The position numbers and the translations under genes were made by a program. Below the pieces are notes generated by a model. The model saw only the letters and a list, made by a program, of their open reading frames with translations, was not told where the DNA came from and did not search any database. This document shows positions 24,915 to 33,788 of a stretch of 64,000 nucleotides of DNA, piece after piece. The stretch's first letter is position 1. The number at the start of each line of letters is the position of its first letter. Origin of the DNA: Myxococcus fulvus (lineage in GTDB: Bacteria > Myxococcota > Myxococcia > Myxococcales > Myxococcaceae); contig NZ_FOIB01000001.1 of assembly GCF_900111765.1 (NCBI RefSeq), positions 1,116,001 through 1,180,000 on the forward strand, read 5' to 3'.

Positions 24915-27900
24915 TGCCGGCCGCGAAGCACTTCGACCTGTTGCTGGGCATCGACATCCACCTCATCCAGCCGCCGGGCCCCGTCCCCCCGGTCCCCATC
25001 CCTCATCCGCACCTGGGGCTGGTGTTCGACCCTGTCGACTACGTGCCGGTCCTGGGGGCCACGGTGCTGGTGGGTGGACTGCCGCGCGCGCAGGCGGGCT
25101 CGTCCGGCATCGCGCTGCCGCCACACATCCCCCTGGGCGGCGTGTTCGTGAAGCCTCCGGCCAACGAGTCGGAGATCTTCATGGGCAGCAGCACGGTGTC
25201 CGTGGATGGAGACGCCTTCAGCTACCTGGGCCTCCCGGTGCTGAGCTGTCAGGACATCGGCATCCCGCCCATCCCCCGGCTCAAGAAGAAGAAGTCCACG
25301 AAGTCGCTGGTGCTCCCCACGACGGTGGTGCTGTCCATCCCGCTGCCGGTCCTGGTGGGCGGCGCGCCGACCGTCTCCTTGATGGCCCTGGCCATGCGCG
25401 CGGGCTTCGCGCTGCTGGGGGCGCTGCTGCGCAAGGTGAAGGCGCTGCGCAAGACGCGCAAGGCGCAGAACGGCGTCCACTGCACGGGTGGGCATCCTGT
25501 GGACATCATCACCGGGGCCAACTTCGACGAGTTCACGGACGCGGTGTCTCCGCCGCCCGGCCTCTTTCGCTGGCGGCGGCACTACACCACGGCGCTCGCG
25601 GCCGAGCAGGGCCCGCTGGGGTGGGGCTTCCGACACGAGTATCAGCACACCCTGCGCTTGATGCGACAGGCCTGGCGCTACGAGAACGGCCAGGGACGCG
25701 TCATCGACTTCACGCCGATGGGGCCCGGGGAGGCGGAGACGCTCCAGCAGGGCGTGGTGCTCCGAAGGTTGGACGCCCGGCGCTTCGAGGTGTGCGAGGC
25801 GGATGCGCCGCGCTTCGAGCTGGAGCTGGCGGGCGCGGAGCCGCTGGCGCGCCTGCGCTTCGTCCGCGCTCCGGACGCGGAGCTGGAACTGCGCTATCGG
25901 GGCGCGCGGCTCGTCCTGCTCATCGAGCGGACGCGTCACGGACGTCAGCGCTACGCGTGTGCCTACGACGCCCGCGGCCGGATGACGTCGCTCCTGCGGC
26001 TGCGCGATGGCGGTCCTCCCGAATGCCTGGCCTCGTACGGATACGACAAGCAGGGGCGGCTGGTGACGTCGTGTGACGCCGAGGGTGGCCGTCATGCGCT
26101 GGTTCATGACGAAGCGCACCGCTGGACGGAGATGACCACGCCCGGCGGCTACCGCTTCTGGTGGAAGTACGACGCCCAGGGGCGCTGCGTGGAGACGTCC
26201 GGAGAGGACGGGCTCTGGTGGGCCCGCTTCGAATACGACGCCGAGCGTCGCCAGACGCGCGTCACGGAGCGCCAGGGCGGAGTCTCCGTCTTCAAGTACG
26301 ACGAGAACGACACGTTGCTGGAGCGGGTGGACCCCTACGGCGGGGTGCTGCGGCGGGAGGTGGATGCGGACGGCGGCATCGTGCGTGAGGTGGACTCAGG
26401 GGGCCGGGTCACCCGCTGGCTCTACGACGCACAGGGCGCCCACACGGGGCTGCTGGACCCCTTCGGGCAACGCCTGCCTCCGGCGGAGATGCAGGCCGAC
26501 CCTCCGGGCCCCGACCTCTTCAGTCATCCGGTCACCCCCCTGGGCCACCTGCTGGGCCGCCGCATGGAGGAGCTTGCGTCCACGGCGACGCGGGACCTCC
26601 CGACGCTCCTCGAGCGTGTCCCCGCGGAGCTGTCCACCGTCCTGGCCACGCTGGTGAGGGCCCACCCCTCGGCGGAGGAGGTGACCGCCCCGGTTCGCGA
26701 GTACGACCGACTGGGCCGTTGCATCCAGGAGGTGGATGCCGCGGGCCGGGTCCAGGCGTGGAGATACGACGCCGGCGGCAACCGGGTGTGGCACCAGGAC
26801 GCGGACGGCTCCATCACCCGGTGGGGGATAGGCCGGTGGAACCTCGTCGTGTCCGAGACGGACGCGCTCGGACACACCCTGCACGTCGCCCACTCCTCCA
26901 CGGAGGAGGTGGTCCGTGTCGAGGACGCGGGAGGCGCCGTCAGCGAGTACGCGCGGGATGAGAAGGACCGGCTCGTCCGGGTGACGCGCCACGGGGTGGT
27001 GCGGGACGAATACGTCTGGGATGTGGGCGACCGCCTGGTGGAGAAGCGGGACGGGCACGGCAGGCGGCTGCTGAAGCTGGACTACGAACAGGAGGGGCAC
27101 CTGGTGACGTGCGCCCTCGCCTCGGGGGCAACGCACTTGCTGGCCTTCGACCTGGAGGACCAGGTCATCCGCGCCTCCACGAACGCGCACACGGTGGCGC
27201 TCGAGCGCGACGCGCGGGGACGCATGCGAAGCGACCTGCGCGATGGCCTGGGCGTCGTGCACACCGTGTGGGGCCATGAGCGGCGCACCGAGGTGCTGGG
27301 CTTCACCTCCACCGTGGTGGACGAGCAGGGGTCGCTCGTCCACGTGGTCGACCCGACTGGCGGAGCGCACGCCATCTGGAAGCACTCGGCGGGGTGGGTG
27401 CTGCGGGAGCACGCCCAGGGCACCCGCGAGCTTCGCCAGCATGACGACCGGGGCTGGCCGCTGGCGACGCTGCGGTGGCGATGGACCGACGACGGGCAGC
27501 TCCAGCACCACGGGGTCCGCTACGAGCGCACCCCGGAGGGCGACTGCATCGGCGTCCACGACAGCGTGGACGGCGAGACGCTGTACACGGTGGATGCCGC
27601 GCACCGGCTGGTGGAGGAGGACGGCCCTGGCGGGCGGCACCTGTACCAAACGGATGCCGCGGGCAACCTGCTGGCGAAGCCGGGGCTGCGGGGCGTGGTG
27701 CTCCAGGAGGGCAACCGGTTGGTCGAGGCCAACGGGGAGCGCTTCGTCTACGACGACCGCAATCACATCGCGGAGCGACACCGCGAGGACGGCTCCCGCG
27801 TTCGTTACACCTACGACAGCGCGGACATGCTCATCCGCGTCGAGGATGGCCACGCGGAGCCGTGGACGGCGGACTACGACGCCATCGGTCGGCGCATCCG

Positions 27901-28966
27901 GTGCGGACGCGGAGCGCGGCAGACCTGGTTCTACTGGGATGGCGAGCGACTGGCGGCGGAGCACGCTGCCGACGGCAGGCTGCGCATCCATGTGTATGGG
28001 GCCCACGACGCCCTGGTGCCGCTGCTGTTCGTGGACTACGAGCACCCGGAGGCGCACCCTTCGACGGGGCGCGTCTACACGCTCTTCACGAGTCCCAACG
28101 GCACGCCGACCCGCATCGAGGACGCGCGAGGTCAGCTGGTCTGGCGTGCCACGCGCATCGAGCCCCATGGACACGTGGAGGTCGACGCCGCGTCCACGGT
28201 GGATTGCCCGCTGCGGATGGTGGGGCACTATCACGACGCGGAGACGGGGCTCTTCTACAACCGCTTCCGCTACTACGAGCCTCGCCTGGGTCGCTACCTC
28301 CAGAGCGACCCGCTGGGCACGGGGGGTGGTAGCAACCTGTATGCCTATGCGCCCCATCCGCTCGACCAGGTCGATGTCCTCGGGCTGGTCCACTCGAAGA
28401 AGGCGAAGGCCAGCGCCAAGGGGGGCAAGTCCGCCAAGGGCGTCACGCGGGTCGAGACGCTGCTGACCCTGCCCATCAAGAGCCGCATCCACAAGAAGAA
28501 GAAGCTCCTGGCGCAGAAGAAGATTGTCTACACCGACCTGCAGGGCCGGAAGTCGACGTACTTCCTGGACGGCAAGGGGCGGACGGTGCTCAGCGAGGTC
28601 CCGTTGGATCCACCCAAGAAGTACAAGAAGGAGGGTGTCAGCCACATCAAGCCGGATGGGTACCAATCCGGAATCGACCACCGGGGGCACCTGGGGCCGG
28701 AGCGCGGCGTTGCGAACCAGGACCTGGTGAACGTGCCCGAGAACGTCATCGCGGAGCACGGCACCAAGTCGAACCTCAGCGTCAAGAAGCGGCTCGAGAA
28801 CAAATCCATCGCCACGGCGAAGACCACGCCGAACACCCTGTTCGTCAGCGAGCCGAAGTACTCAGGTTCATCGGGCCGTCCCACCGAGGTCGCTCACTCG
28901 CTGCTCGACGGCTCGGGTAAACCCATCACAGGTCACTCACAAGTCATTCCCAATCCCAAGACCTAG
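24911..28966 (+). CDS. PAAR-like/Rhs polymorphic toxin with C-terminal DNA/RNA non-specific endonuclease domain
   Basis: 1351 residues, probably delivered by a type VI secretion system or similar. Order: PAAR-like N-terminus (~1-125, Gly/Pro-rich), a hydrophobic segment (~135-180), a DUF6531-type region (GGHPVDIITGANFDEF), then about 900 residues of YD repeats making the Rhs cocoon. The core ends at FRYYEPRLGRYLQSDPLG and the DQVDVLGL boundary that precedes variable tips in this family. The tip (~1160-1351) is Lys-rich, less GC-rich, and carries DHRGHL at Asp1256-His1260, like the DRGHL active site of non-specific nucleases, with an NQDLVN motif after it. The cognate immunity gene follows. 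Confidence 0.87.
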   Translation: MMPAAKHFDLLLGIDIHLIQPPGPVPPVPIPHPHLGLVFDPVDYVPVLGATVLVGGLPRAQAGSSGIALPPHIPLGGVFVKPPANESEIFMGSSTVSVDGDAFSYLGLPVLSCQDIGIPPIPRLKKKKSTKSLVLPTTVVLSIPLPVLVGGAPTVSLMALAMRAGFALLGALLRKVKALRKTRKAQNGVHCTGGHPVDIITGANFDEFTDAVSPPPGLFRWRRHYTTALAAEQGPLGWGFRHEYQHTLRLMRQAWRYENGQGRVIDFTPMGPGEAETLQQGVVLRRLDARRFEVCEADAPRFELELAGAEPLARLRFVRAPDAELELRYRGARLVLLIERTRHGRQRYACAYDARGRMTSLLRLRDGGPPECLASYGYDKQGRLVTSCDAEGGRHALVHDEAHRWTEMTTPGGYRFWWKYDAQGRCVETSGEDGLWWARFEYDAERRQTRVTERQGGVSVFKYDENDTLLERVDPYGGVLRREVDADGGIVREVDSGGRVTRWLYDAQGAHTGLLDPFGQRLPPAEMQADPPGPDLFSHPVTPLGHLLGRRMEELASTATRDLPTLLERVPAELSTVLATLVRAHPSAEEVTAPVREYDRLGRCIQEVDAAGRVQAWRYDAGGNRVWHQDADGSITRWGIGRWNLVVSETDALGHTLHVAHSSTEEVVRVEDAGGAVSEYARDEKDRLVRVTRHGVVRDEYVWDVGDRLVEKRDGHGRRLLKLDYEQEGHLVTCALASGATHLLAFDLEDQVIRASTNAHTVALERDARGRMRSDLRDGLGVVHTVWGHERRTEVLGFTSTVVDEQGSLVHVVDPTGGAHAIWKHSAGWVLREHAQGTRELRQHDDRGWPLATLRWRWTDDGQLQHHGVRYERTPEGDCIGVHDSVDGETLYTVDAAHRLVEEDGPGGRHLYQTDAAGNLLAKPGLRGVVLQEGNRLVEANGERFVYDDRNHIAERHREDGSRVRYTYDSADMLIRVEDGHAEPWTADYDAIGRRIRCGRGARQTWFYWDGERLAAEHAADGRLRIHVYGAHDALVPLLFVDYEHPEAHPSTGRVYTLFTSPNGTPTRIEDARGQLVWRATRIEPHGHVEVDAASTVDCPLRMVGHYHDAETGLFYNRFRYYEPRLGRYLQSDPLGTGGGSNLYAYAPHPLDQVDVLGLVHSKKAKASAKGGKSAKGVTRVETLLTLPIKSRIHKKKKLLAQKKIVYTDLQGRKSTYFLDGKGRTVLSEVPLDPPKKYKKEGVSHIKPDGYQSGIDHRGHLGPERGVANQDLVNVPENVIAEHGTKSNLSVKKRLENKSIATAKTTPNTLFVSEPKYSGSSGRPTEVAHSLLDGSGKPITGHSQVIPNPKT

Positions 28967-28999
28967 GTCGTCCTCTTTCCCGAATGGTAAGGGTGCTGC

Positions 29000-29353
29000 A
29001 TGGCCACGGAGATTTCGGAAGAACAGTTGCCCATCGACCGCGAGCTGGGCGCGGCGGTCCTCTCCCTCCTGCCCGACGAGTGGACGGGCGCGCTCCTCCG
29101 GGTCGAGCGGGTCCCCGGTGAGGAGGATGCGGAGCGCTACCGCATCCAGATCACCCCCACGGGGAAGGGACGGGGGAGCGTCACCCCGGACGAGGAGGTC
29201 GAGGTCGCCGTGCAGAAGCTCTTCCTCCTGCACCAGCGCTTCAAGACGGGGCTCCAGTCGATTTCGTACACCTATCGCCAGAAGAAGGATGGGAGCTGGG
29301 GGCAGGTCGGCGAGTACGAATACGACGACTCCGATGAGGAAGCCGTGGGCTGA
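29000..29353 (+). CDS. Immunity protein, YezG (DUF600)-like, for the adjacent nuclease toxin
   Basis: 117 residues, acidic, cytoplasmic, with AAGGGTG before the start. The pattern LLPDEWTGALLRVE ... LFLLHQRFKTGL ... YEYDDSDEE resembles YezG, the partner of Bacillus YeeF, whose toxin tip is also a non-specific nuclease. It lies 33 bases after the Rhs toxin gene, as expected for the protector that binds and blocks the tip. Family match is from memory of the pattern, not a search. Confidence 0.75.
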   Translation: MATEISEEQLPIDRELGAAVLSLLPDEWTGALLRVERVPGEEDAERYRIQITPTGKGRGSVTPDEEVEVAVQKLFLLHQRFKTGLQSISYTYRQKKDGSWGQVGEYEYDDSDEEAVG

Positions 29354-29372
29354 GCGAGCACCTGGCTCAGCC
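29348..29372. terminator. Hairpin between convergent immunity and multicopper-oxidase genes
   Basis: GGCTGAGC (29348-29355) pairs perfectly with GCTCAGCC (29365-29372) around a 9-base loop. It overlaps both stop codons, so it could end transcripts from both directions. No T-run follows, so a Rho-independent role is uncertain. Confidence 0.45.
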
Positions 29373-30818
29373 GTGCGCGAGCCCACCCGGAGACGCGGGC
29401 TCCGCCTTCGGTGGCGTGTCCACGTCGATGCCGTCCTGGCTCAGCTCGGCCGTGCTCGCCGCCATCGCCAGCGTGCCGGGCGGGTTCTCGTACCAGCCCG
29501 GGTCCGCGTCGCCCGTCAGCCGCTCGCGCACCTTGAGCACCGTGAACATGCCGCCCATGGTGATGACGTCGTGCTTGCCGCGCGCGCCGCTCATCGGAAT
29601 CGAGTTGGTGGGCACGGGCATGCCCATCTCCACCATGTCGCCCATGCCCGTCTGCCCCATGGTCATGTAACCCGGCAGCAGCTTGCGCACCTTCGCGTCG
29701 AGCCCTCCCGGATTCACGCCGATGAGGTTCGGGATGTCATGCCCCATCTGGTTCATCAGGTGATGCGTCATGTGGCAGTGCATCGCCCAGTCACCCGGCG
29801 CGTCCGCGACGAACTCGATGGAGCGCGTGCTGCCCACGGGCACGAGCACCGTGGTCTCCGGCCACTGCGCGGACTCGGGGATGCGGCCCGCGTCCGTCTC
29901 CGTGATTCGGAAGTGGTAGCCGTGCAGGTGGATGGGGTGGTGGTCCATCGCGCTCAGGTTGCCCAGGCGGATGCGCACGCGCTCGCCCTGCCGCACCACC
30001 AGCGGCTCCGTCCCTGGGAACGCCTTCGCGTTGAACGTGAGCAGGTTGAAGTCCGTCATCTCGTTCGGGTCCGGCCGCCGCGTGCCCGGGTCCACGCGCC
30101 ACTCGTGCAACATCAGCGCGAAGTCCTTGTCCACGCGCGGACCCACCGGACGTCGAGGGTGCATGATGAACAGGCCCACCATGCCGAGCGCCATCTGCGT
30201 CATCTCGTCGTGGTGCGAGTGGTACATGCCCGTGCCCGACTGGCGGATGGTGAACTCGTAACGGAACGTCTCACCCGGTGCGATGGACTTCTGGTTGAGC
30301 CCACCGACGCCGTCCATGCCGTTGGGCAGCAGCAACCCGTGCCAGTGCACCGTCGTGGGCGCGGGCAGCCGGTTGGTGACGTAGAAGCGCACGCGGTCAC
30401 CCTCCACCACCTCGATGGTGGGCCCGTGCACCTGGCCGTTGTAGCCCCAGCAGTGGACCTTCAACCCCGGCGCGAGCTCGTGCTCCACCTCCTCGGCCAC
30501 CATGTGGAAGACCTTCACGCCGTTGACCAGCTTCCACGGCAGCTTCGTTCCGTTGGGCACGATGACCGGCCGGTAGTCCCGGTTCGGCATCCCCGGGGAC
30601 TGCCAGTCGCGCCGCGCCGGTGGGCTCGCCCGTGGTGCTGACGTCTGCGCCTGCGCCGCACCCCCCTGGAGCAGCAGCGCGCCGCCCGCGAGCGTGGCGC
30701 CCGCTGTCGCCAGCATGCTCCGTCGGCTCATCGCTCCTGGCCGGGCACCGTGCGGCTCCTCCTCGACCTGGGTCGTGGTTCGCGTCGAAGCGTCGTTGTC
30801 GTGAAGAGGGGACTTCAT
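29367..30818 (-). CDS. Twin-arginine exported multicopper oxidase (CuoB/CuoA-like)
   Basis: 483 residues. Oxidises Cu(I) or phenolic substrates in the periplasm, a detoxification step. A long n-region leads to the Tat signal SRRSMLATAGATLAGGALLL. Copper sites: HWHG and HSHH in domain 1, HPIHLHGYH and HCHMTHH in the last domain. A Met-rich tail (MTMGQTGMGDMVEMGM) could bind extra copper. The ATG at 30818 overlaps the upstream TolC stop (ATGA); an ATG at the Tat motif is the alternative. M. xanthus has three related copper oxidases (CuoA-C). The operon context with a TolC lipoprotein and a metal-binding lipoprotein supports a copper role. Confidence 0.9.
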   Translation of the reverse strand: MKSPLHDNDASTRTTTQVEEEPHGARPGAMSRRSMLATAGATLAGGALLLQGGAAQAQTSAPRASPPARRDWQSPGMPNRDYRPVIVPNGTKLPWKLVNGVKVFHMVAEEVEHELAPGLKVHCWGYNGQVHGPTIEVVEGDRVRFYVTNRLPAPTTVHWHGLLLPNGMDGVGGLNQKSIAPGETFRYEFTIRQSGTGMYHSHHDEMTQMALGMVGLFIMHPRRPVGPRVDKDFALMLHEWRVDPGTRRPDPNEMTDFNLLTFNAKAFPGTEPLVVRQGERVRIRLGNLSAMDHHPIHLHGYHFRITETDAGRIPESAQWPETTVLVPVGSTRSIEFVADAPGDWAMHCHMTHHLMNQMGHDIPNLIGVNPGGLDAKVRKLLPGYMTMGQTGMGDMVEMGMPVPTNSIPMSGARGKHDVITMGGMFTVLKVRERLTGDADPGWYENPPGTLAMAASTAELSQDGIDVDTPPKAEPASPGGLAHG

Positions 30819-32236
30819 GGTGTGGCTCCGTGGTCATGCCCGGAAGGAGGTTGAGAGGGCGGGGGGCTGGCAGGCGTCGCGCGGCTCCCACCGGGAAGCC
30901 GACCTCCGACGAGCTGCTCCAGCTCCGCGTGCGCCATCCAGTAATCGCGGACCGTCTCGATGTACGCACGGTACGCCTCGACCTGTGACTGCTTCGCGTC
31001 GAGCAGCGCGTACAGGCCAATCTGCATCGCGTTGTACTGGAGCTGGGATTGCTCGACGACCTGCTCGCGCAACGGGAGCACCACGCGCTGATACCGCTCC
31101 GCGACGCCCCGAAGCGTCAGCAGCCGGGCCCGCGCCGCGCGGACCTCCGAGCGCGCGTTGACAGACAGCTCCGTCAACCTCCGCTCACCCTGGCGATGCT
31201 GCGCCTCCAGCTTCGCGATGAGCGCCTGTCGCTGGTCGAAGATGGGCAGCTCCAGCGAGAGCGTGGGCCCGAGCAGCCGCGGACCATTCGCGTCCCGGTG
31301 CGTGTGCACGCCCACGTCCACCCGCCCGAAGAAGCGCGTGCTGCGCGCCAGCTCCAGCGCGTTCCACATCAGCTCCGTCTGCTTGCGCGCAGCATCGATG
31401 TCCAACCGTTGCTTGATGGCGAGCGACTCCAGCCGCTCCAGCGTCGCCTCCTCCCCGGGCGGCGCCGGGAGCTTCTCCGCGATGGCCCACTGGGTCCTCC
31501 CACCCCACAACCCCAACAAGCGATTGAGCCGCTCGCGGTCCTCCACCAGCGCCAGCTCCTCGCGCGCCAGCTCCAGCCGGGCCTCCTCCGCCGTGGCCTT
31601 CTCCGTCGCCAGGTCCAGGTCCGTGAGGTTGCCCGCGGCGTGCTGGAGCGTGGCCAGCTCGGCGGCCGCCTCCGAGGCCTCCAGCACCATCCGACGCAGC
31701 TCCACCAGCTGCTGCCGCGCCTGCACCTCGCGGAACACCTTGCGCGCATCCGCCGCCGTGGCGAGCGCCTCGTGCGCGACGCGCAGCGTGTCCGCGATGA
31801 ACTGCTCCTGCGCCACGCGCTTGCGCAAGGGCAGGGTGAACAGCTCCACGAAGCCCTGGACCAGCGAGAACTCCGTCTCGCTCACGCCGTCACTCGTGAG
31901 CGGAAAGCCGATGCTCCCGTCGAACGTCGGGTTGCTCAACAGCCCCGCCTGCACCATGTCCGCCTGGGACACCCCCAGGTCCTCGTACGTCGCCTGGAGC
32001 GCGGGGTTGTTGAGCAGCGCCACCTCCACCGCGTGGTCCGAGGTCAACTCCCCCGTGAGCAACGTGTCCAGATGCCGGGAGACCTCCGCGTCCTCCGGCG
32101 TCCCCTGATTCCAGCGCGTCTTGCGGCCGATGCGCTCCTCGACGAGCGTGGCGACCTCCGCGTGGCCCTTCTCCTTCTGGATGGAGGCACAGCCGCCCGT
32201 GAACACCAGGACGGCGGCGACGAGCGCGCGTCTCAC
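30815..32236 (-). CDS. TolC-family outer-membrane lipoprotein of the copper oxidase operon (CusC-like)
   Basis: 473 residues. The lipobox TGGC (Cys16) and two efflux repeats with long coiled coils (LVELRRMVLEASEAAAELAT; YNAMQIGLYALLDAKQSQVE) are seen. It overlaps by four bases at both ends: with the upstream metal-binding lipoprotein and the downstream oxidase. No adaptor or RND pump is in this unit, so it either uses pump subunits encoded elsewhere (such as 33789-38097) or serves copper efflux in a simpler way. Confidence 0.85.
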   Translation of the reverse strand: MRRALVAAVLVFTGGCASIQKEKGHAEVATLVEERIGRKTRWNQGTPEDAEVSRHLDTLLTGELTSDHAVEVALLNNPALQATYEDLGVSQADMVQAGLLSNPTFDGSIGFPLTSDGVSETEFSLVQGFVELFTLPLRKRVAQEQFIADTLRVAHEALATAADARKVFREVQARQQLVELRRMVLEASEAAAELATLQHAAGNLTDLDLATEKATAEEARLELAREELALVEDRERLNRLLGLWGGRTQWAIAEKLPAPPGEEATLERLESLAIKQRLDIDAARKQTELMWNALELARSTRFFGRVDVGVHTHRDANGPRLLGPTLSLELPIFDQRQALIAKLEAQHRQGERRLTELSVNARSEVRAARARLLTLRGVAERYQRVVLPLREQVVEQSQLQYNAMQIGLYALLDAKQSQVEAYRAYIETVRDYWMAHAELEQLVGGRLPGGSRATPASPPPSQPPSGHDHGATP

Positions 32237-32577
32237 CGGTGCTCTCCGTGTCCCTCATGGCCCGACGTGGGCTTCGCCGGCGTCAGCTTCATGTTGCACT
32301 TGGGGCAGACGCCGGGCTTGTCCGACTGGACCTCCGGGTGCATCGGGCACGTGTAGAGCGGCGTGCCCGCATCGGGCGGTGCCGGCTTCTCGGCCTCCGG
32401 CGCGCGGGGCGGCTTCGCGTCGGGAGGCGCGGCCGCGAGCGCGCTGGAGACAGGAGCGACCGGGGACTCGGGCGCCTCGGGGTTCGACGGGTCCAGGGAC
32501 GGCGCGAGCCGCTTCGGCTCGGAGGCACAGGCGGCGAGCGTGGCGAGGCTCGCGAGGACGCTGAGGAAGGTACGCAT
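32233..32577 (-). CDS. Heavy-metal-binding-domain (HMBD) lipoprotein
   Basis: 114 residues. The lipobox LAAC places the lipidated cysteine at 17, followed by a Pro/Ala-rich linker and one HMBD unit, YTCPMHPEV...CPKCNMKL. The same motif occurs twice in the copper ATPase encoded at 17075, so it is a shared metal-handling module. A His-rich C-terminus (GHEGHGEH) follows. It is the first gene of the oxidase operon; the operator copy 2 lies 140-170 bases upstream. GAGG precedes the ATG at 32577. Confidence 0.85.
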   Translation of the reverse strand: MRTFLSVLASLATLAACASEPKRLAPSLDPSNPEAPESPVAPVSSALAAAPPDAKPPRAPEAEKPAPPDAGTPLYTCPMHPEVQSDKPGVCPKCNMKLTPAKPTSGHEGHGEHR

Positions 32578-32719
32578 GGATGACCTCGATGTGGCGCGCG
32601 GTGAAGCGGGCCGAAGACGCCGCGCGGTTGAGCAAGCCCCAGGCCATGTCGGCGCGCGCGCCAACCGTGCGAAGGGACGATGCTCTCGAGGTGCAAGGAC
32701 GCGATGCCGCGCGGGCTCC

Positions 32720-32749
32720 GGTGTAACCGGGGTCATCACAGTGTGATGA
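32720..32749 (-). promoter_or_regulatory. Palindromic operator module (copy 2), upstream of the copper oxidase operon
   Basis: Positions 32733-32749 form a perfect 8-1-8 palindrome (TCATCACA-G-TGTGATGA). On the transcribed strand, four bases after the 15-base core, comes CGGTTACACC (32720-32729). This matches copy 1 (2444-2473), where the second element is CGGTCACACC at the same four-base distance. The two copies share 27 of 36 aligned bases from the palindrome onward. Their only shared contents are metal-efflux operons. Confidence 0.7.
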
Positions 32750-32867
32750 GCCCCGTGAGGCCCGGCTGTTCAGCCGCGCACTTCGCGTGCGCCCGAAACA
32801 CGAAGCGCGGGGAGCACCCTGTCAGGCACTCGACCCGCGCTTCACCTGCTTCACTTCACGACGACGC

Positions 32868-33692
32868 TCAGGAGATGCCCTTGCGCAGCCGCGCCCAGTC
32901 GAAGTTCGGCGCCGGGTCGTTCTTGCGGCCCTTGGGTACCGCGACGTCCGCGTGGCCGACGATGTTCTTCATCGGCACGTCGTACTTCTCCTTCAGGTGG
33001 CTCGTCAGCTCGGTCAGCGCCTTGTACTGCGCCTCCGTGAAGGGCGTCTTGCCGCTGCCGTCGTTGACGATTTCGATGCCGATGGAGCGCGCGTTGACGT
33101 CCGTGGGGACGCCGTGCAGCTCGCTCTTGCCCGCGTGCCACGCGCGCTTGTCATCACCGACGAGCTGATAGATTTTCCCGTCGCGGTCCACCATGTAGTG
33201 CGCGGACACGCCGCTCTTCGGGTTGCGCATCCACGACAGGTCGGCCTTGCCGTCGTTCGACGCCGTGTGGTGCATCACGATGGTGTCGATGTCCGCCCCG
33301 TTGCGGCTGTCGGAGTTGGGCGAGGGCGCGCTGATGACCGCGGGCTTCGTGCCCGGCGTCGTCGGCGTGGTGGGCGTCGTCGGCGTGCCCGACAGCGCCT
33401 TCTTCAGCGCCGCCTGCGTCTGCTCGCCGTAGTACCCCGTCGTGGGAAGTTTCTTGTCGGCCTGGAACTTCTTCACCGCGGTCTCGGTCTGCGCGCCGAA
33501 GGTGCCGGGGCCCGTGGCCACCTGCTTCGCCGTCAGGTAGCCGAGCTTCACCAGCGCGTCCTGGAGCTGCTTCACCTTGGGGCCCGTGTCGCCCTTGCTC
33601 AGGCCCGCGGGAGGCACCGTGACGGTGTTGGTGGCGGCCGCGGCCCGGGTGGTGGTGCGGGTCGACGTGGAGGGGGGAAGTCGCAAGCTCAT
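32868..33692 (-). CDS. N-acetylmuramoyl-L-alanine amidase with peptidoglycan-binding repeat
   Basis: 274 residues. It cleaves the amide between MurNAc and the stem peptide. Residues ~25-105 hold a PG_binding_1 domain (GDTGPKVKQLQDALVKLGYL, then TAVKKFQADKKL), then a Thr/Pro linker and the Amidase_2 domain: IVMHHTASN (Zn His), SAHYMVDRDGKIYQLV, RSIGIEIVND, and IVGHADVAVPKGRKNDPAP with the second Zn His. The start is the ATG at 33692; no secretion signal is evident, so export would be by another route or it works in lysis. It lies between two metal operons and seems unrelated to them. Confidence 0.85.
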   Translation of the reverse strand: MSLRLPPSTSTRTTTRAAAATNTVTVPPAGLSKGDTGPKVKQLQDALVKLGYLTAKQVATGPGTFGAQTETAVKKFQADKKLPTTGYYGEQTQAALKKALSGTPTTPTTPTTPGTKPAVISAPSPNSDSRNGADIDTIVMHHTASNDGKADLSWMRNPKSGVSAHYMVDRDGKIYQLVGDDKRAWHAGKSELHGVPTDVNARSIGIEIVNDGSGKTPFTEAQYKALTELTSHLKEKYDVPMKNIVGHADVAVPKGRKNDPAPNFDWARLRKGIS

Positions 33693-33734
33693 GAAGGGCC
33701 CCAGGTTAGGAAGTGTGAAAATCACGGGATTGTC

Positions 33735-33777
33735 GGTGCTCCGGGTCGAAAGTTGCGGACCCAAGACCCGGAGCACC
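33735..33777 (-). terminator. Strong hairpin terminator of the second RND operon
   Basis: A perfect 13-base stem, GGTGCTCCGGGTC (33735-33747) with GACCCGGAGCACC (33765-33777), around a 17-base loop. It begins 12 bases after the RND pump stop on the transcribed strand and is followed there by GTGATTTT, a short T-run. This fits an intrinsic terminator that insulates the amidase gene. Confidence 0.7.
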
Positions 33778-33788
33778 TCTCGTGTTCT

